From the NCBI GenBank assembly GCA_964589725.1, contig CAZPUJ010000373.1:1-10323 (forward strand): DNA of 10,323 nucleotides, read 5' to 3'. The position numbers were made by a program, and so were the translations under genes. Origin of the DNA: CAYSHJ01 sp964589725 (GTDB taxonomy: Bacteria > Planctomycetota > Planctomycetia > Planctomycetales > Planctomycetaceae). The notes below the pieces were generated by a model. It was not told the origin of the DNA. It was given only the letters and a program-made list of their open reading frames with translations, and did no database searches. Below are positions 1 through 5,978 of this stretch, in pieces. How positions within the stretch are numbered: the first letter of the stretch is position 1; each line of letters begins with the position of its first letter.

Positions 1-18
1 GAATCCCCCTCACCCCAG

Positions 19-45
19 CCCTCTCCCCCGATGCGGGGGAGAGGG
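19..45. repeat. Perfect 12-bp inverted repeat, REP-like element
   Basis: The arms CCCTCTCCCCCG (19-30) and CGGGGGAGAGGG (34-45) pair perfectly around a 3-base ATG loop, and a C-rich lead-in (5-18) precedes them. From general knowledge, palindromes of the form CCCTCACCCC...CCCTCTCCC are dispersed between genes in many GC-rich bacterial genomes. That this is such a dispersed copy is an inference, since only one clear copy lies in this window. It could also be the 3' hairpin of a gene upstream of the window, but no T-run follows it. Confidence 0.75.
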
Positions 46-129
46 AGTTCGCTTGCGGACGAAGCCCGCGTTACGCAAGAGGCACAATCCCAAGCACTCC
101 GGGGCGTGGAAAGATCGAAGCCAATCGCC

Positions 130-1197
130 ATGTCACAGGAAAGCGATTTGACCATTCGAGCACCCCTCCCCCACCCCCCGACGGGGCAAGAAGACGGGAC
201 AAATTCGTTCGGGGACGCTGTCGCCGAGCGGAGCGCGGCGTTGAGCGACGTCGCAGTGTTCGATGTCAGTGACCGCGTGCAGATCGAAATCGCCGGGCGC
301 GATCGACAGAAGTTTCTGCATAACTTTTGCTCGAACGATATCAAGAAGCTGCAACCTGATCAGGGGTGCGAGGCGTTCGTCACGAATATCAAAGGCAAAG
401 TCCTCGGGCACATTTTTGTGTTTGCCGAAACGCAAGCGTTGTGGCTGGAATCGGTCGCCGGCTCGGCCACGACGTTGTTGCCGCATCTCGAACGATACGT
501 GATCACCGAGGACGTTCGGATTGTCGATCGTTCGGCCGAGTTTTCCGAACTGCTGGTGGTCGGTCCGCGAGCGGCCATAATGCTCGAATCGCTTGGCTGC
601 GCGGTGGGCGCTCGCGCGCGGTACGGACATGTCGCCGCTAGCGATTCGACGTCGTTATGGCGGTCAGTTCGCCGAGTCGACTGGTTCGAGCCGCCGACGT
701 ATTCGATCTCGGTTCCGGTCGCGCGTCTTGTCGAAGCGTGGCAGCGAATGATTGAAGCGGGATGCTGTGCGGCGGGCACGGACGCGTTCGAAGCTTTGCG
801 AATCGCCGCCGGCTTTCCGTTGTACGGCCAAGACATCACCGAAGATCATCTCGCGCAAGAGGTCGGCCGCACGTCGTTGGCAATCTCGTTCACGAAGGGC
901 TGCTATTTGGGCCAAGAGCCGATCGCGCGCATCGATGCGATGGGGCATGTGAATCGCTTACTCTGTCGCCTCGAACTCTCGTCCAGTCCCTTGCCCGGGT
1001 CCGGTAGGGCGGTACTCGACAAACCCAGCACCGACGGCAAGTCCATCGGTCAGATCACATCCGCGGCCTGGAGTCTGCAACGACGCGACAACGACAAACC
1101 GCTGGCGTTGGCTTATCTCCGTAGCGGCTTCACCGCGCCGGGCACAACCGTGTTCGTCGCTGGCCCCGACAGTCCGGTGACAGGCGTGGTGCGATGA
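130..1197 (+). CDS. ygfZ: YgfZ/GcvT-like folate-binding protein
   Basis: A 355-residue protein of the YgfZ family (COG0354), which is related to the aminomethyltransferase GcvT. Family members bind tetrahydrofolate and support assembly or repair of certain Fe-S enzymes in the cytoplasm. The signature KGCYLGQE is at residues 256-263 with the conserved Cys at 258, and the N-terminal half has the typical run VFDVSDRVQIEIAGRDRQKF followed by an LHNF(C)SND-like segment. The frame is open from 31, but that ATG lies inside the palindromic repeat, so I chose ATG 130. The ribosome-binding site there is weak (GGAAAG near 110), and the first ~29 residues (Pro-rich, from a C-rich stretch) do not look family-like. 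A start near 241 (TTG) is therefore possible. No coupled downstream gene is evident. Family assignment is secure; the start is not. Confidence 0.87.
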   Translation: MSQESDLTIRAPLPHPPTGQEDGTNSFGDAVAERSAALSDVAVFDVSDRVQIEIAGRDRQKFLHNFCSNDIKKLQPDQGCEAFVTNIKGKVLGHIFVFAETQALWLESVAGSATTLLPHLERYVITEDVRIVDRSAEFSELLVVGPRAAIMLESLGCAVGARARYGHVAASDSTSLWRSVRRVDWFEPPTYSISVPVARLVEAWQRMIEAGCCAAGTDAFEALRIAAGFPLYGQDITEDHLAQEVGRTSLAISFTKGCYLGQEPIARIDAMGHVNRLLCRLELSSSPLPGSGRAVLDKPSTDGKSIGQITSAAWSLQRRDNDKPLALAYLRSGFTAPGTTVFVAGPDSPVTGVVR

Positions 1198-1300
1198 AAG
1201 AATGCTCGCAAGTGAGGCGGCCGACGACAGTCCTCTTGCTCCGACAGCTCGCTGTGCGATACGTTCGCGTCCTCTTAAGCCACCTGGTTGTGACTCCATC

Positions 1301-1444
1301 ATGCGAATTTCGACTCGTCAGCGCGAGGGAGATACCGACAACGCGGCGATGACACCGATGATTGACGTGATTTTCCAGTTGCTGATCCCCGTGATTCTCG
1401 ACATCGACGGCCTCGTGCCGCTGGGGAATGTCGTGCGAGTCTGA
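1301..1444 (+). pseudogene. ExbD/TolR N-terminal fragment, probable gene remnant
   Basis: From ATG 1301 the frame reads MRISTRQREGDTDN, then AAMTPMIDVIFQLLIPVI, and stops at 1442-1444 after 47 codons. The segment MTPMIDVIFQLLI is the hallmark of ExbD/TolR proteins: a short cytoplasmic N-terminus followed by one membrane helix carrying the Asp used for proton-driven energy transduction. Complete family members are about 130-150 residues and continue into a periplasmic domain. Here the similarity ends after PVI and is replaced by an unrelated tail (LDIDGLVPLGNVVRV). Neither other frame downstream restores an ExbD periplasmic domain, and no ExbB/TolQ partner is in the window. I read this as a truncated remnant. 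A short expressed membrane peptide is less likely, because no ribosome-binding site is seen before 1301. Confidence 0.65.
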
Positions 1445-1640
1445 CGCCTGCCAAGCGGCTCGCTTTCAACACGTCTCGTTCGCGACTGGTTTGCACCGCT
1501 GACCCTGACGGGAACACGCCCGTGAACGCATCTTGACCGATTTGGAGCGATGTCGGATATTCCGCCGCGTTTGCGCTGTTCTGGCCGAGTGTTCATCGCC
1601 GTCACGGAAGCGAGCACTGAGGGCGACATGGAGGTGTGGC
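1445..1640. other. Intergenic stretch after the ExbD remnant
   Basis: I see no gene here. The frame of the next CDS stays open upstream to a TTG at 1533, but the added residues (Cys/Arg-rich, no family feature) look like read-through. The stretch holds a short hairpin, ACGGG/CCCGT at 1508-1523, and the promoter candidate listed separately. It may contain further decayed sequence from the missing part of the ExbD gene, but nothing in it is recognisable. Confidence 0.5.
1533..1561 (+). promoter_or_regulatory. Candidate sigma-70-type promoter for the 1641 gene
   Basis: TTGACC (1533-1538, 5 of 6 to consensus) is separated by exactly 17 bases from GATATT (1556-1561, 4 of 6). It would give a 5' leader of roughly 70 bases before ATG 1641. 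This is a match by eye only, and promoter rules in Planctomycetota are poorly known. Confidence 0.3.
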
Positions 1641-2378
1641 ATGGTCCGAATCCGACGCTGGTTGGCGAGTCTGGGAATCACCGCGTATCTGACGGCGCTG
1701 CTGTACGGCGTTGTCTCGTACGCCGCGAGCTACAACGAGTCGGCGCATCCCTCGATGTACTTCATCGTGTGGGACATGTTCTGCGGCTGGTCGGCTTACG
1801 AGAACCGCACGCACATCATCGGCCAAGGCGTCAGCGGCAAGTATTACGAACTGTCGCCGGGTCCGTGGAGTGACTATCACCCGTTCGGCGACATCAGTCG
1901 CCAAAACTATGACTCGTTTAACAATCATCCGGACTTGATCGCGCTGAACTGTCTGAAACACACGCAGCACGAGCCGATGACGCGGCTATACGTGATCGAA
2001 GAAAACTGGGCCAAGAAGTACAACTTACCCGACTCGGTGTGGCAGCGGATGTACAACGAGCCAAAGGAGCCGTTCTCGTATTACCGCTTGCGAAAGGCCA
2101 TGACCCCCGACGGCACGATCGTCTTCAATACGGGGCCGTGGCTGAACTATCAGACCCACCTGACGATCACCGACAACCCGCGACTGATGGCCGTGGCTCG
2201 CAAGAGCGTGCCGATGCTTTCCGTCAACTTGTCGCCAGACAACGCCGCGGCGGACTCGACGCCTCTCGCGGGCATCCCCGTGGGCACTCATCCCAGCGAC
2301 GGTCCCGGTGTCGGCGGTGTCGCGGGCGGAAGTCAGTCTGTGGCGCCAGGGCCTGGCAGTTCTCCATTGGGGAATTAA
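1641..2378 (+). CDS. Single-pass membrane protein of unknown function, HTTM-gene neighbour
   Basis: A 245-residue protein I do not recognise by family name. Start ATG 1641 is supported by GGAGGTG at 1630-1636 and places a membrane helix at residues ~7-28 behind a basic N-terminus (MVRIRRW), so the rest is probably outside the cytoplasm. The next part is rich in Trp, Tyr and Phe (YFIVWDMFCGWSAYENR at ~40-56, then PGPWSDYHPFGD at ~73-84). Residues ~198-245 form a Pro/Gly/Ser/Ala-rich low-complexity tail. HTTM genes in other bacteria are often paired with a short single-helix membrane protein containing an aromatic W-x-MF-like region, and this gene fits that arrangement just upstream of the HTTM gene. 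The partnership is an inference. The stop codon lies inside a hairpin (2373-2398). Confidence 0.85.
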   Translation: MVRIRRWLASLGITAYLTALLYGVVSYAASYNESAHPSMYFIVWDMFCGWSAYENRTHIIGQGVSGKYYELSPGPWSDYHPFGDISRQNYDSFNNHPDLIALNCLKHTQHEPMTRLYVIEENWAKKYNLPDSVWQRMYNEPKEPFSYYRLRKAMTPDGTIVFNTGPWLNYQTHLTITDNPRLMAVARKSVPMLSVNLSPDNAAADSTPLAGIPVGTHPSDGPGVGGVAGGSQSVAPGPGSSPLGN

Positions 2379-2398
2379 CCGGCCGCTGCCGGTAAATT
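2373..2398 (+). repeat. Inverted repeat over the stop codon, possible attenuator or weak terminator
   Basis: AATTAACCGGC (2373-2383) and GCCGGTAAATT (2388-2398) pair at 10 of 11 positions around a 4-base loop. The TAA stop (2376-2378) of the upstream gene lies within the left arm. No T-run follows, so it is not a textbook intrinsic terminator. Confidence 0.6.
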
Positions 2399-2411
2399 GA
2401 GTGTCGACTTT

Positions 2412-2430
2412 GGCGGGCGCGAAGCCTGCC
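2412..2430 (+). repeat. Short stable hairpin in the leader of the HTTM gene
   Basis: GGCGGGC (2412-2418) and GCCTGCC (2424-2430) pair over 7 positions (one G-T wobble) around a GCGAA loop. It lies 24 bases before the chosen ATG of the HTTM gene, and it would be coding if GTG 2401 were the start. It resembles G/C-rich palindromes found dispersed in planctomycete intergenic DNA. That resemblance is from memory. Confidence 0.5.
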
Positions 2431-2454
2431 CTACTCTGTGTGAGGTTTCCGGCG

Positions 2455-4029
2455 ATGAGCACATTCCAGAATCTCGGTCTGACGGAAGAGCGTCGTGGGT
2501 TGCGCGTTCGGGTGCGCGAATTCTACTTCGCCGAAGAAGTTCCCTTTGGCCTGGCGATCGTCCGCATGCTGATGGGGATCGCGTGTTTGCTGGTGACGGT
2601 GCCGCGATGGATTCATTCGCGTGAGCTGTACTCGCTGGATGGAGCCCCCGCGCCGCTTGCGCTCAATTATGGCTTTCCCGATTTGCTGCCGATTCCTCCC
2701 GGCGGACTCGCCGTCGCCCTGATGACCATTCTGACGTTTTGTTGCTTCACCGCGTGCATCGGGTGGTGCACGCGAACCTCGCTGGCGATTGCGGCGGTGC
2801 TGTACACGTACCTCAACCTGCTCGACTGCCTGAGCACGATGACGAAGTACTCCGTCATTGCGTCGCACGTATTGTTTCTGCTGATCTTCTCGCAATGTGG
2901 TGCCGTGTGGTCGGTCGACAGTTGGCTGCGTCGCCGACGATTGGGATTGGGACGTCCGCAATCGGTGGACGATTATCCGAAGTTCGCGGCTTGGCCGAGG
3001 CGACTGATTCAGATTCTGATCGGTGTGGTCTATTTAGGTGCGTCGGTCACCAAGATGCATACGCCCGCGTTTTTCACCGGCGATCAGCTTTGGTACTGGA
3101 TGATGACCAACGTCAACAATGCAAACCCGATCGGCGAATGGTTGACGCTGTTTCCCGCATTGTTGGTTGTATTTGCCTACGTTTGCATCGTGTGGGAAAT
3201 CCTCTTCCTGTTTGTGTCCTGGCGCGGCTGGGGACGCATCTGTATGCTAGGGATGGGAGTCATTTTTCACGTGCTGACCACTCTGACGCTGGGACTGTAC
3301 CTGTTCCCGATCACGTGCATCTCGACTTACTTCAGCTTCGTCGAAACGGCCGACGTTCAGAAGTGGGCATTACGGTGGCGGCGTTGGCAGCATCGGCACG
3401 GTGAGATTTGGTCGCGACGATTCGCGGCTGCGCGGTGGCTGCCACAGAACATGTTTCGTGGAACAACTTCGACGCTAACGATGAATGGTCGCTCTCTCAG
3501 CCCGACGACATCCGTCGGTCTGTTTGCGTTTCTGATGACGATCGTGTCGGTCGTTGCGGTGGAGGCCGAATATCGACTCGATCCGTACGGCGTGCGTCGT
3601 GCCGAAGGTCCGCATACTCTGCGCGAGCTTGATCCGCAATTCGTGAAGCAAATGTTCGTCGGAGACAGACCCATTCTGGAGTACGACAAATTCGTGACAT
3701 ATGACGTCGGTACGAGGATGTTCGGTGGAGTGTTGCTCGACCGCAAAGACCGGTTCCGGCATGGCGAGGCGATCGTCATCCAGTGCATGCTGAATCCGCC
3801 GCACGAGGATATGTGGGTCGAATGCAACCTGCACGACGCGAGCAATCTTGTCGTGGACCGAGTGGGCCAGGTCGTCGTGCGGTCACAACTGCGAGGCAAC
3901 TTCATGTATCGAGCCGCCGACGCGCTCCTGCCGGGGACGTATTTCTTAGTGCTCCGCACGGGCGGCCAGGAGATCACCCGCCGTCGGATCGAGATTACCT
4001 CCGCCGCATCGACACCGCTGGCGAATTGA
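2455..4029 (+). CDS. HTTM-domain (vitamin K-dependent carboxylase-like) integral membrane protein
   Basis: A 524-residue polytopic protein with about nine hydrophobic segments (roughly 33-50, 84-104, 108-125, 132-151, 183-198, 228-256, 262-281, 283-297 and 352-371) and a hydrophilic, beta-rich C-terminal domain (~372-524) ending before PLAN. The membrane part fits the HTTM superfamily, which includes gamma-glutamyl carboxylase (GGCX). SHVLFLLIF...AVWSVDSWL (137-158) resembles the GGCX region around NHSYL and YWSVDG. VTKMHTPAFFTGDQLWYW (198-215) resembles the GGCX segment with the active-site Lys. H138 and K200 would then correspond to GGCX His160 and Lys218, an alignment made by eye. Most bacterial HTTM proteins have no proven reaction, so carboxylase activity should not be assumed. 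ATG 2455 is preferred to GTG 2401 because GAGG (2442-2445) precedes it. It is probably co-transcribed with the 1641 gene. Confidence 0.9.
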   Translation: MSTFQNLGLTEERRGLRVRVREFYFAEEVPFGLAIVRMLMGIACLLVTVPRWIHSRELYSLDGAPAPLALNYGFPDLLPIPPGGLAVALMTILTFCCFTACIGWCTRTSLAIAAVLYTYLNLLDCLSTMTKYSVIASHVLFLLIFSQCGAVWSVDSWLRRRRLGLGRPQSVDDYPKFAAWPRRLIQILIGVVYLGASVTKMHTPAFFTGDQLWYWMMTNVNNANPIGEWLTLFPALLVVFAYVCIVWEILFLFVSWRGWGRICMLGMGVIFHVLTTLTLGLYLFPITCISTYFSFVETADVQKWALRWRRWQHRHGEIWSRRFAAARWLPQNMFRGTTSTLTMNGRSLSPTTSVGLFAFLMTIVSVVAVEAEYRLDPYGVRRAEGPHTLRELDPQFVKQMFVGDRPILEYDKFVTYDVGTRMFGGVLLDRKDRFRHGEAIVIQCMLNPPHEDMWVECNLHDASNLVVDRVGQVVVRSQLRGNFMYRAADALLPGTYFLVLRTGGQEITRRRIEITSAASTPLAN

Positions 4030-4063
4030 CGCTCGCGCCCAGTCCCCGTAGCGTGCCGACACA

Positions 4064-4120
4064 AGTCCGACGCACCAGCGAGGGATTGAGGTTTGCCGTC
4101 TCTTGCTGGCGCGTCGGGCT
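4064..4120 (+). repeat. Long imperfect hairpin between two membrane-protein genes
   Basis: Positions 4064-4085 and 4099-4120 form a 22-position stem with 18 Watson-Crick pairs, 3 G-U pairs (4066/4118, 4080/4104, 4083/4101) and one A-C mismatch (4074/4110), closing a 13-base loop (4086-4098). It begins 35 bases after the HTTM stop and ends 36 bases before the next ATG. Without a T-run it is not a standard terminator. An RNA stabiliser, a partial terminator or a dispersed repeat copy are all possible. Confidence 0.75.
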
Positions 4121-4156
4121 GGTAACCGGTAATCGTCCGCGAGCGAAAGAAAGCGC

Positions 4157-4747
4157 ATGTGGTTCACCGAAACGCCTTGGCCTGGGATGATCGTATTGAG
4201 CGTGATCGGAGTGTTCTGCTGTTTAGGCTGGCTTTCACGACGGCAGACGGGCTATCTGGCCGGAGCCGCATTGTGCGTGGCGCTGAGCGGCTTCGTGTTC
4301 GTGCTCGAACGGCAGATCGTGACGGAGCGTGAGCGGGTCGAGCAGCGGCTATTCGACTTTGCGGAAACGTTTCAACGCGACTCGCTGCAACAAGGGCTGG
4401 CCAACATGGTGATTGGTGGTCCAGTCCCGCGCACGCTCTCGTTTATCTCAGCATCGGCCGAGGATGTGCAGCACATGGCCGTCGAAGCCTTGCGACTGGT
4501 GGATGTGCAGGACGATATTCGTATTTCCGATGTGCGAACAACGTTGACGAACAACGACTCGCGAGCAACCACGCATTTCCGCGCCTCCGCCACGGTCACC
4601 GTTGCGATAGGAAACGCCGGTCGACAGCCGACTCGTTGGGAGTTGACGTGGCAACGCGAAAAAGGGGAGTGGAAGGTTCTTCGCGCTCAACGCCTGAACT
4701 TCATTTCAGGCCGACCGCTCGATCATCCGCTCACCGGGCGGGAGTGA
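4157..4747 (+). CDS. Two-helix membrane protein of unknown function
   Basis: A 196-residue protein I cannot assign to a named family. Two hydrophobic segments (residues ~10-27 and ~33-50) are followed by a short amphipathic helix rich in Glu and Arg (QIVTERERVEQRLFDFAETF, 53-72) and a C-terminal alpha+beta domain (~75-185). That domain has alternating strand-like runs (IRISDVRTTL, TTHFRASATVTVAI, RWELTWQREKGEWKVLRAQRL), a pattern reminiscent of NTF2/SnoaL-like folds. The fold is a guess from pattern only. A short loop between the helices puts both ends on the same side, probably the cytoplasm. It follows the HTTM gene by 127 bp across the large hairpin, so linkage to that gene is plausible. 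Only a weak AAGAAAG lies near the ATG. Confidence 0.8.
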   Translation: MWFTETPWPGMIVLSVIGVFCCLGWLSRRQTGYLAGAALCVALSGFVFVLERQIVTERERVEQRLFDFAETFQRDSLQQGLANMVIGGPVPRTLSFISASAEDVQHMAVEALRLVDVQDDIRISDVRTTLTNNDSRATTHFRASATVTVAIGNAGRQPTRWELTWQREKGEWKVLRAQRLNFISGRPLDHPLTGRE

Positions 4748-4759
4748 TGATGGAAACTC

Positions 4760-4804
4760 GAAATCCGAAACTCGAACTAGTGCTTCTCGCGAGTTTCGGA
4801 TTTC
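4760..4804. terminator. 15-bp perfect inverted repeat between convergent genes
   Basis: GAAATCCGAAACTCG (4760-4774) and CGAGTTTCGGATTTC (4790-4804) are perfect reverse complements around a 15-base loop. The site lies between the stop of the + strand gene (4747) and the stop of xerC on the - strand (4814), where a bidirectional terminator would act. GAAACTCG occurs twice 14 bases apart (4753-4760 and 4767-4774), so the left arm is also a short direct repeat. There is no long T-run on either strand. It may be a dispersed GAAATCCGAAA-type repeat rather than a dedicated terminator. Confidence 0.6.
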
Positions 4805-4813
4805 ATGCACCGG

Positions 4814-5737
4814 CTATTTTGACCGGCGACCTTGAGACGCCTGAGCGTGCGGGTGTGACTTGTCGTACGTCTCGCGGAGCCGTTGCGTGCTGACGTGCGT
4901 GTAGATTTGCGTCGTCGTCAGACTCTTATGGCCGAGCAGTTCTTGGACGCTGCGCAAGTCGGCACCGCCGTCGAGCAGGTGCGTCGCGAACGTGTGCCGC
5001 AGCGTGTGCGGGCTAGTCTTCGTGTCGAGGCCCGTCACCTTGAGGTATTTCTCTAGCATGCGGCCCACACTACGAGCGGTCAGGCGTTTACCGAACCGAT
5101 TGAGAAAAATCGCGTCGCGATCTTCCGGGCGAGCATTTGGAGCGACCTCGCGAACTCCCAGCCAATCGTCAAGCGCGTCGCTGGCATGACGGCCGACCGG
5201 CGAGATCCGTTCCTTGCGTCCCTTGCCGCGAACTCGCAGCACGTTCGCGTCACGATCCCAATCGGACAGATTCAATCCGACGAGCTCGGCGACACGCAGC
5301 CCGGCGGAGTACATCGTTTCCAACATGGCTTTGTCGCGCAGTCCGGCCGGCTCGTCGGAGGGCGGAGCTTCGACGAGCTGCACGGTTTGTGTCGTTGTCA
5401 AAAAGTGCGGCAGCTTGCGACCAGCTCGCGGAGTGCGCAGAGCCTTCGCCGGGTTCGACGTCGTCAACTTTTCGCGTGAGCAGTAACGAAAGAAACTCCG
5501 CAAACTGGCCAACCGCCGCGCGATCGTCGCGCGGGCGTACTGGCACTCGTGCAGATAAGCCACGTAGCCCCGCAGCACGGACACGTCGACCTTCGCCGGC
5601 TCGGGAACGTGCCCGACACGATCCTGCAAGTAGTCCAAGAAGCTGTTGAAGTCTTCCGAATACGACTTCAAAGTCAGCGGCGACGCATTCCGTTCGATTC
5701 GTAGCGAACGGATAAAACCATCAATCGCAGCGTGCAT
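4814..5737 (-). CDS. xerC: Tyrosine recombinase XerC
   Basis: A complete 307-residue tyrosine recombinase. Xer proteins resolve chromosome dimers by recombination at a dif site near the replication terminus, usually as a XerC/XerD pair. Residues ~1-90 form the SAM-like core-binding domain (FIRSLRIERNASPLTLKSY) and ~108-295 the catalytic domain. All six active-site residues are visible: R148 (SAGLR), K172 (RGKGRKER), H244 and R247 (SPHTLRHTF), H270 (LLGHKS) and the nucleophile Y279 (TQIYTH). From memory this spacing equals that of E. coli XerD, but the C-terminus LRETYDKSHPHAQ is closer to XerC. The chosen ATG is 7 bp after the stop of the 77-residue gene, implying co-transcription. A phage or island integrase is unlikely because the compact Xer length is kept and no mobile cargo is nearby. 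Confidence 0.93.
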   Translation of the reverse strand: MHAAIDGFIRSLRIERNASPLTLKSYSEDFNSFLDYLQDRVGHVPEPAKVDVSVLRGYVAYLHECQYARATIARRLASLRSFFRYCSREKLTTSNPAKALRTPRAGRKLPHFLTTTQTVQLVEAPPSDEPAGLRDKAMLETMYSAGLRVAELVGLNLSDWDRDANVLRVRGKGRKERISPVGRHASDALDDWLGVREVAPNARPEDRDAIFLNRFGKRLTARSVGRMLEKYLKVTGLDTKTSPHTLRHTFATHLLDGGADLRSVQELLGHKSLTTTQIYTHVSTQRLRETYDKSHPHAQASQGRRSK

Positions 5738-5744
5738 GGCATGG

Positions 5745-5978
5745 CTACCAGGTGGTCTTGCGGGACCACTGCTCGCGAGCTTCGGCGTCCGCCTCTTCCC
5801 GCATGCGCCGGACCTTCTGACTGAGCACGGCCGCGTCGTACCACGTGAAGCTCAAGTCTTTGTCGGCGGCGAACCGGCCCAAAGTCTGCAACAAAGTGTC
5901 GGAGCTTTCCTCGTCGTACAAGAAGATGTACCGCTCGGAATCCTTCACCAGAGCCAGAACGTTCAGCTCGTGAGCCAT
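5745..5978 (-). CDS. Small conserved-looking protein upstream of xerC
   Basis: A 77-residue protein I do not recognise. ATG 5978 is chosen over a longer open frame reaching 6080 because GGGGAG (5985-5990 on the complement) sits 6 bases before it, one of the best ribosome-binding sites in the window. The N-terminal part is strand-like (ELNVLALVKDSERYIFLYDE), followed by a helix (SSDTLLQTLGRFAADKD), FTWYDAAVLSQKVRRMREEA and a charged tail ending KTTW. No membrane segment, signal peptide or metal-binding motif is seen, so it is probably cytoplasmic. The order of strand, helix and DAA-VL helix suggests a compact alpha+beta domain, but I cannot name the fold. The 7-bp gap to xerC suggests a shared transcript. 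Any functional link to recombination is inference. Confidence 0.85.
   Translation of the reverse strand: MAHELNVLALVKDSERYIFLYDEESSDTLLQTLGRFAADKDLSFTWYDAAVLSQKVRRMREEADAEAREQWSRKTTW

Noticed and set aside
1194..1352. A 52-codon frame whose ATG overlaps the ygfZ stop as ATGA, an arrangement typical of coupled genes
   Set aside because: The peptide has no recognisable motif, is Arg-rich in the way shadow frames are here, and overlaps the clear ExbD-like N-terminus in another frame.
1533..1640. TTG-initiated extension of the 1641 membrane protein by 36 residues
   Set aside because: ATG 1641 has a good GGAGGTG site and puts the membrane helix at the N-terminus. The extension is Cys/Arg-rich without family character.
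2401..2454. GTG 2401 as start of the HTTM gene
   Set aside because: It has no ribosome-binding site and would make the 2412-2430 hairpin coding. ATG 2455 has GAGG at suitable spacing.
4760..4804. The inverted repeat beside xerC as a dif or attachment site
   Set aside because: dif sites have two ~11-bp arms around a 6-8-bp centre with an AT-rich, conserved pattern. Here the arms are 15 bp with a 15-base loop and do not match it. Xer genes are usually not next to dif.
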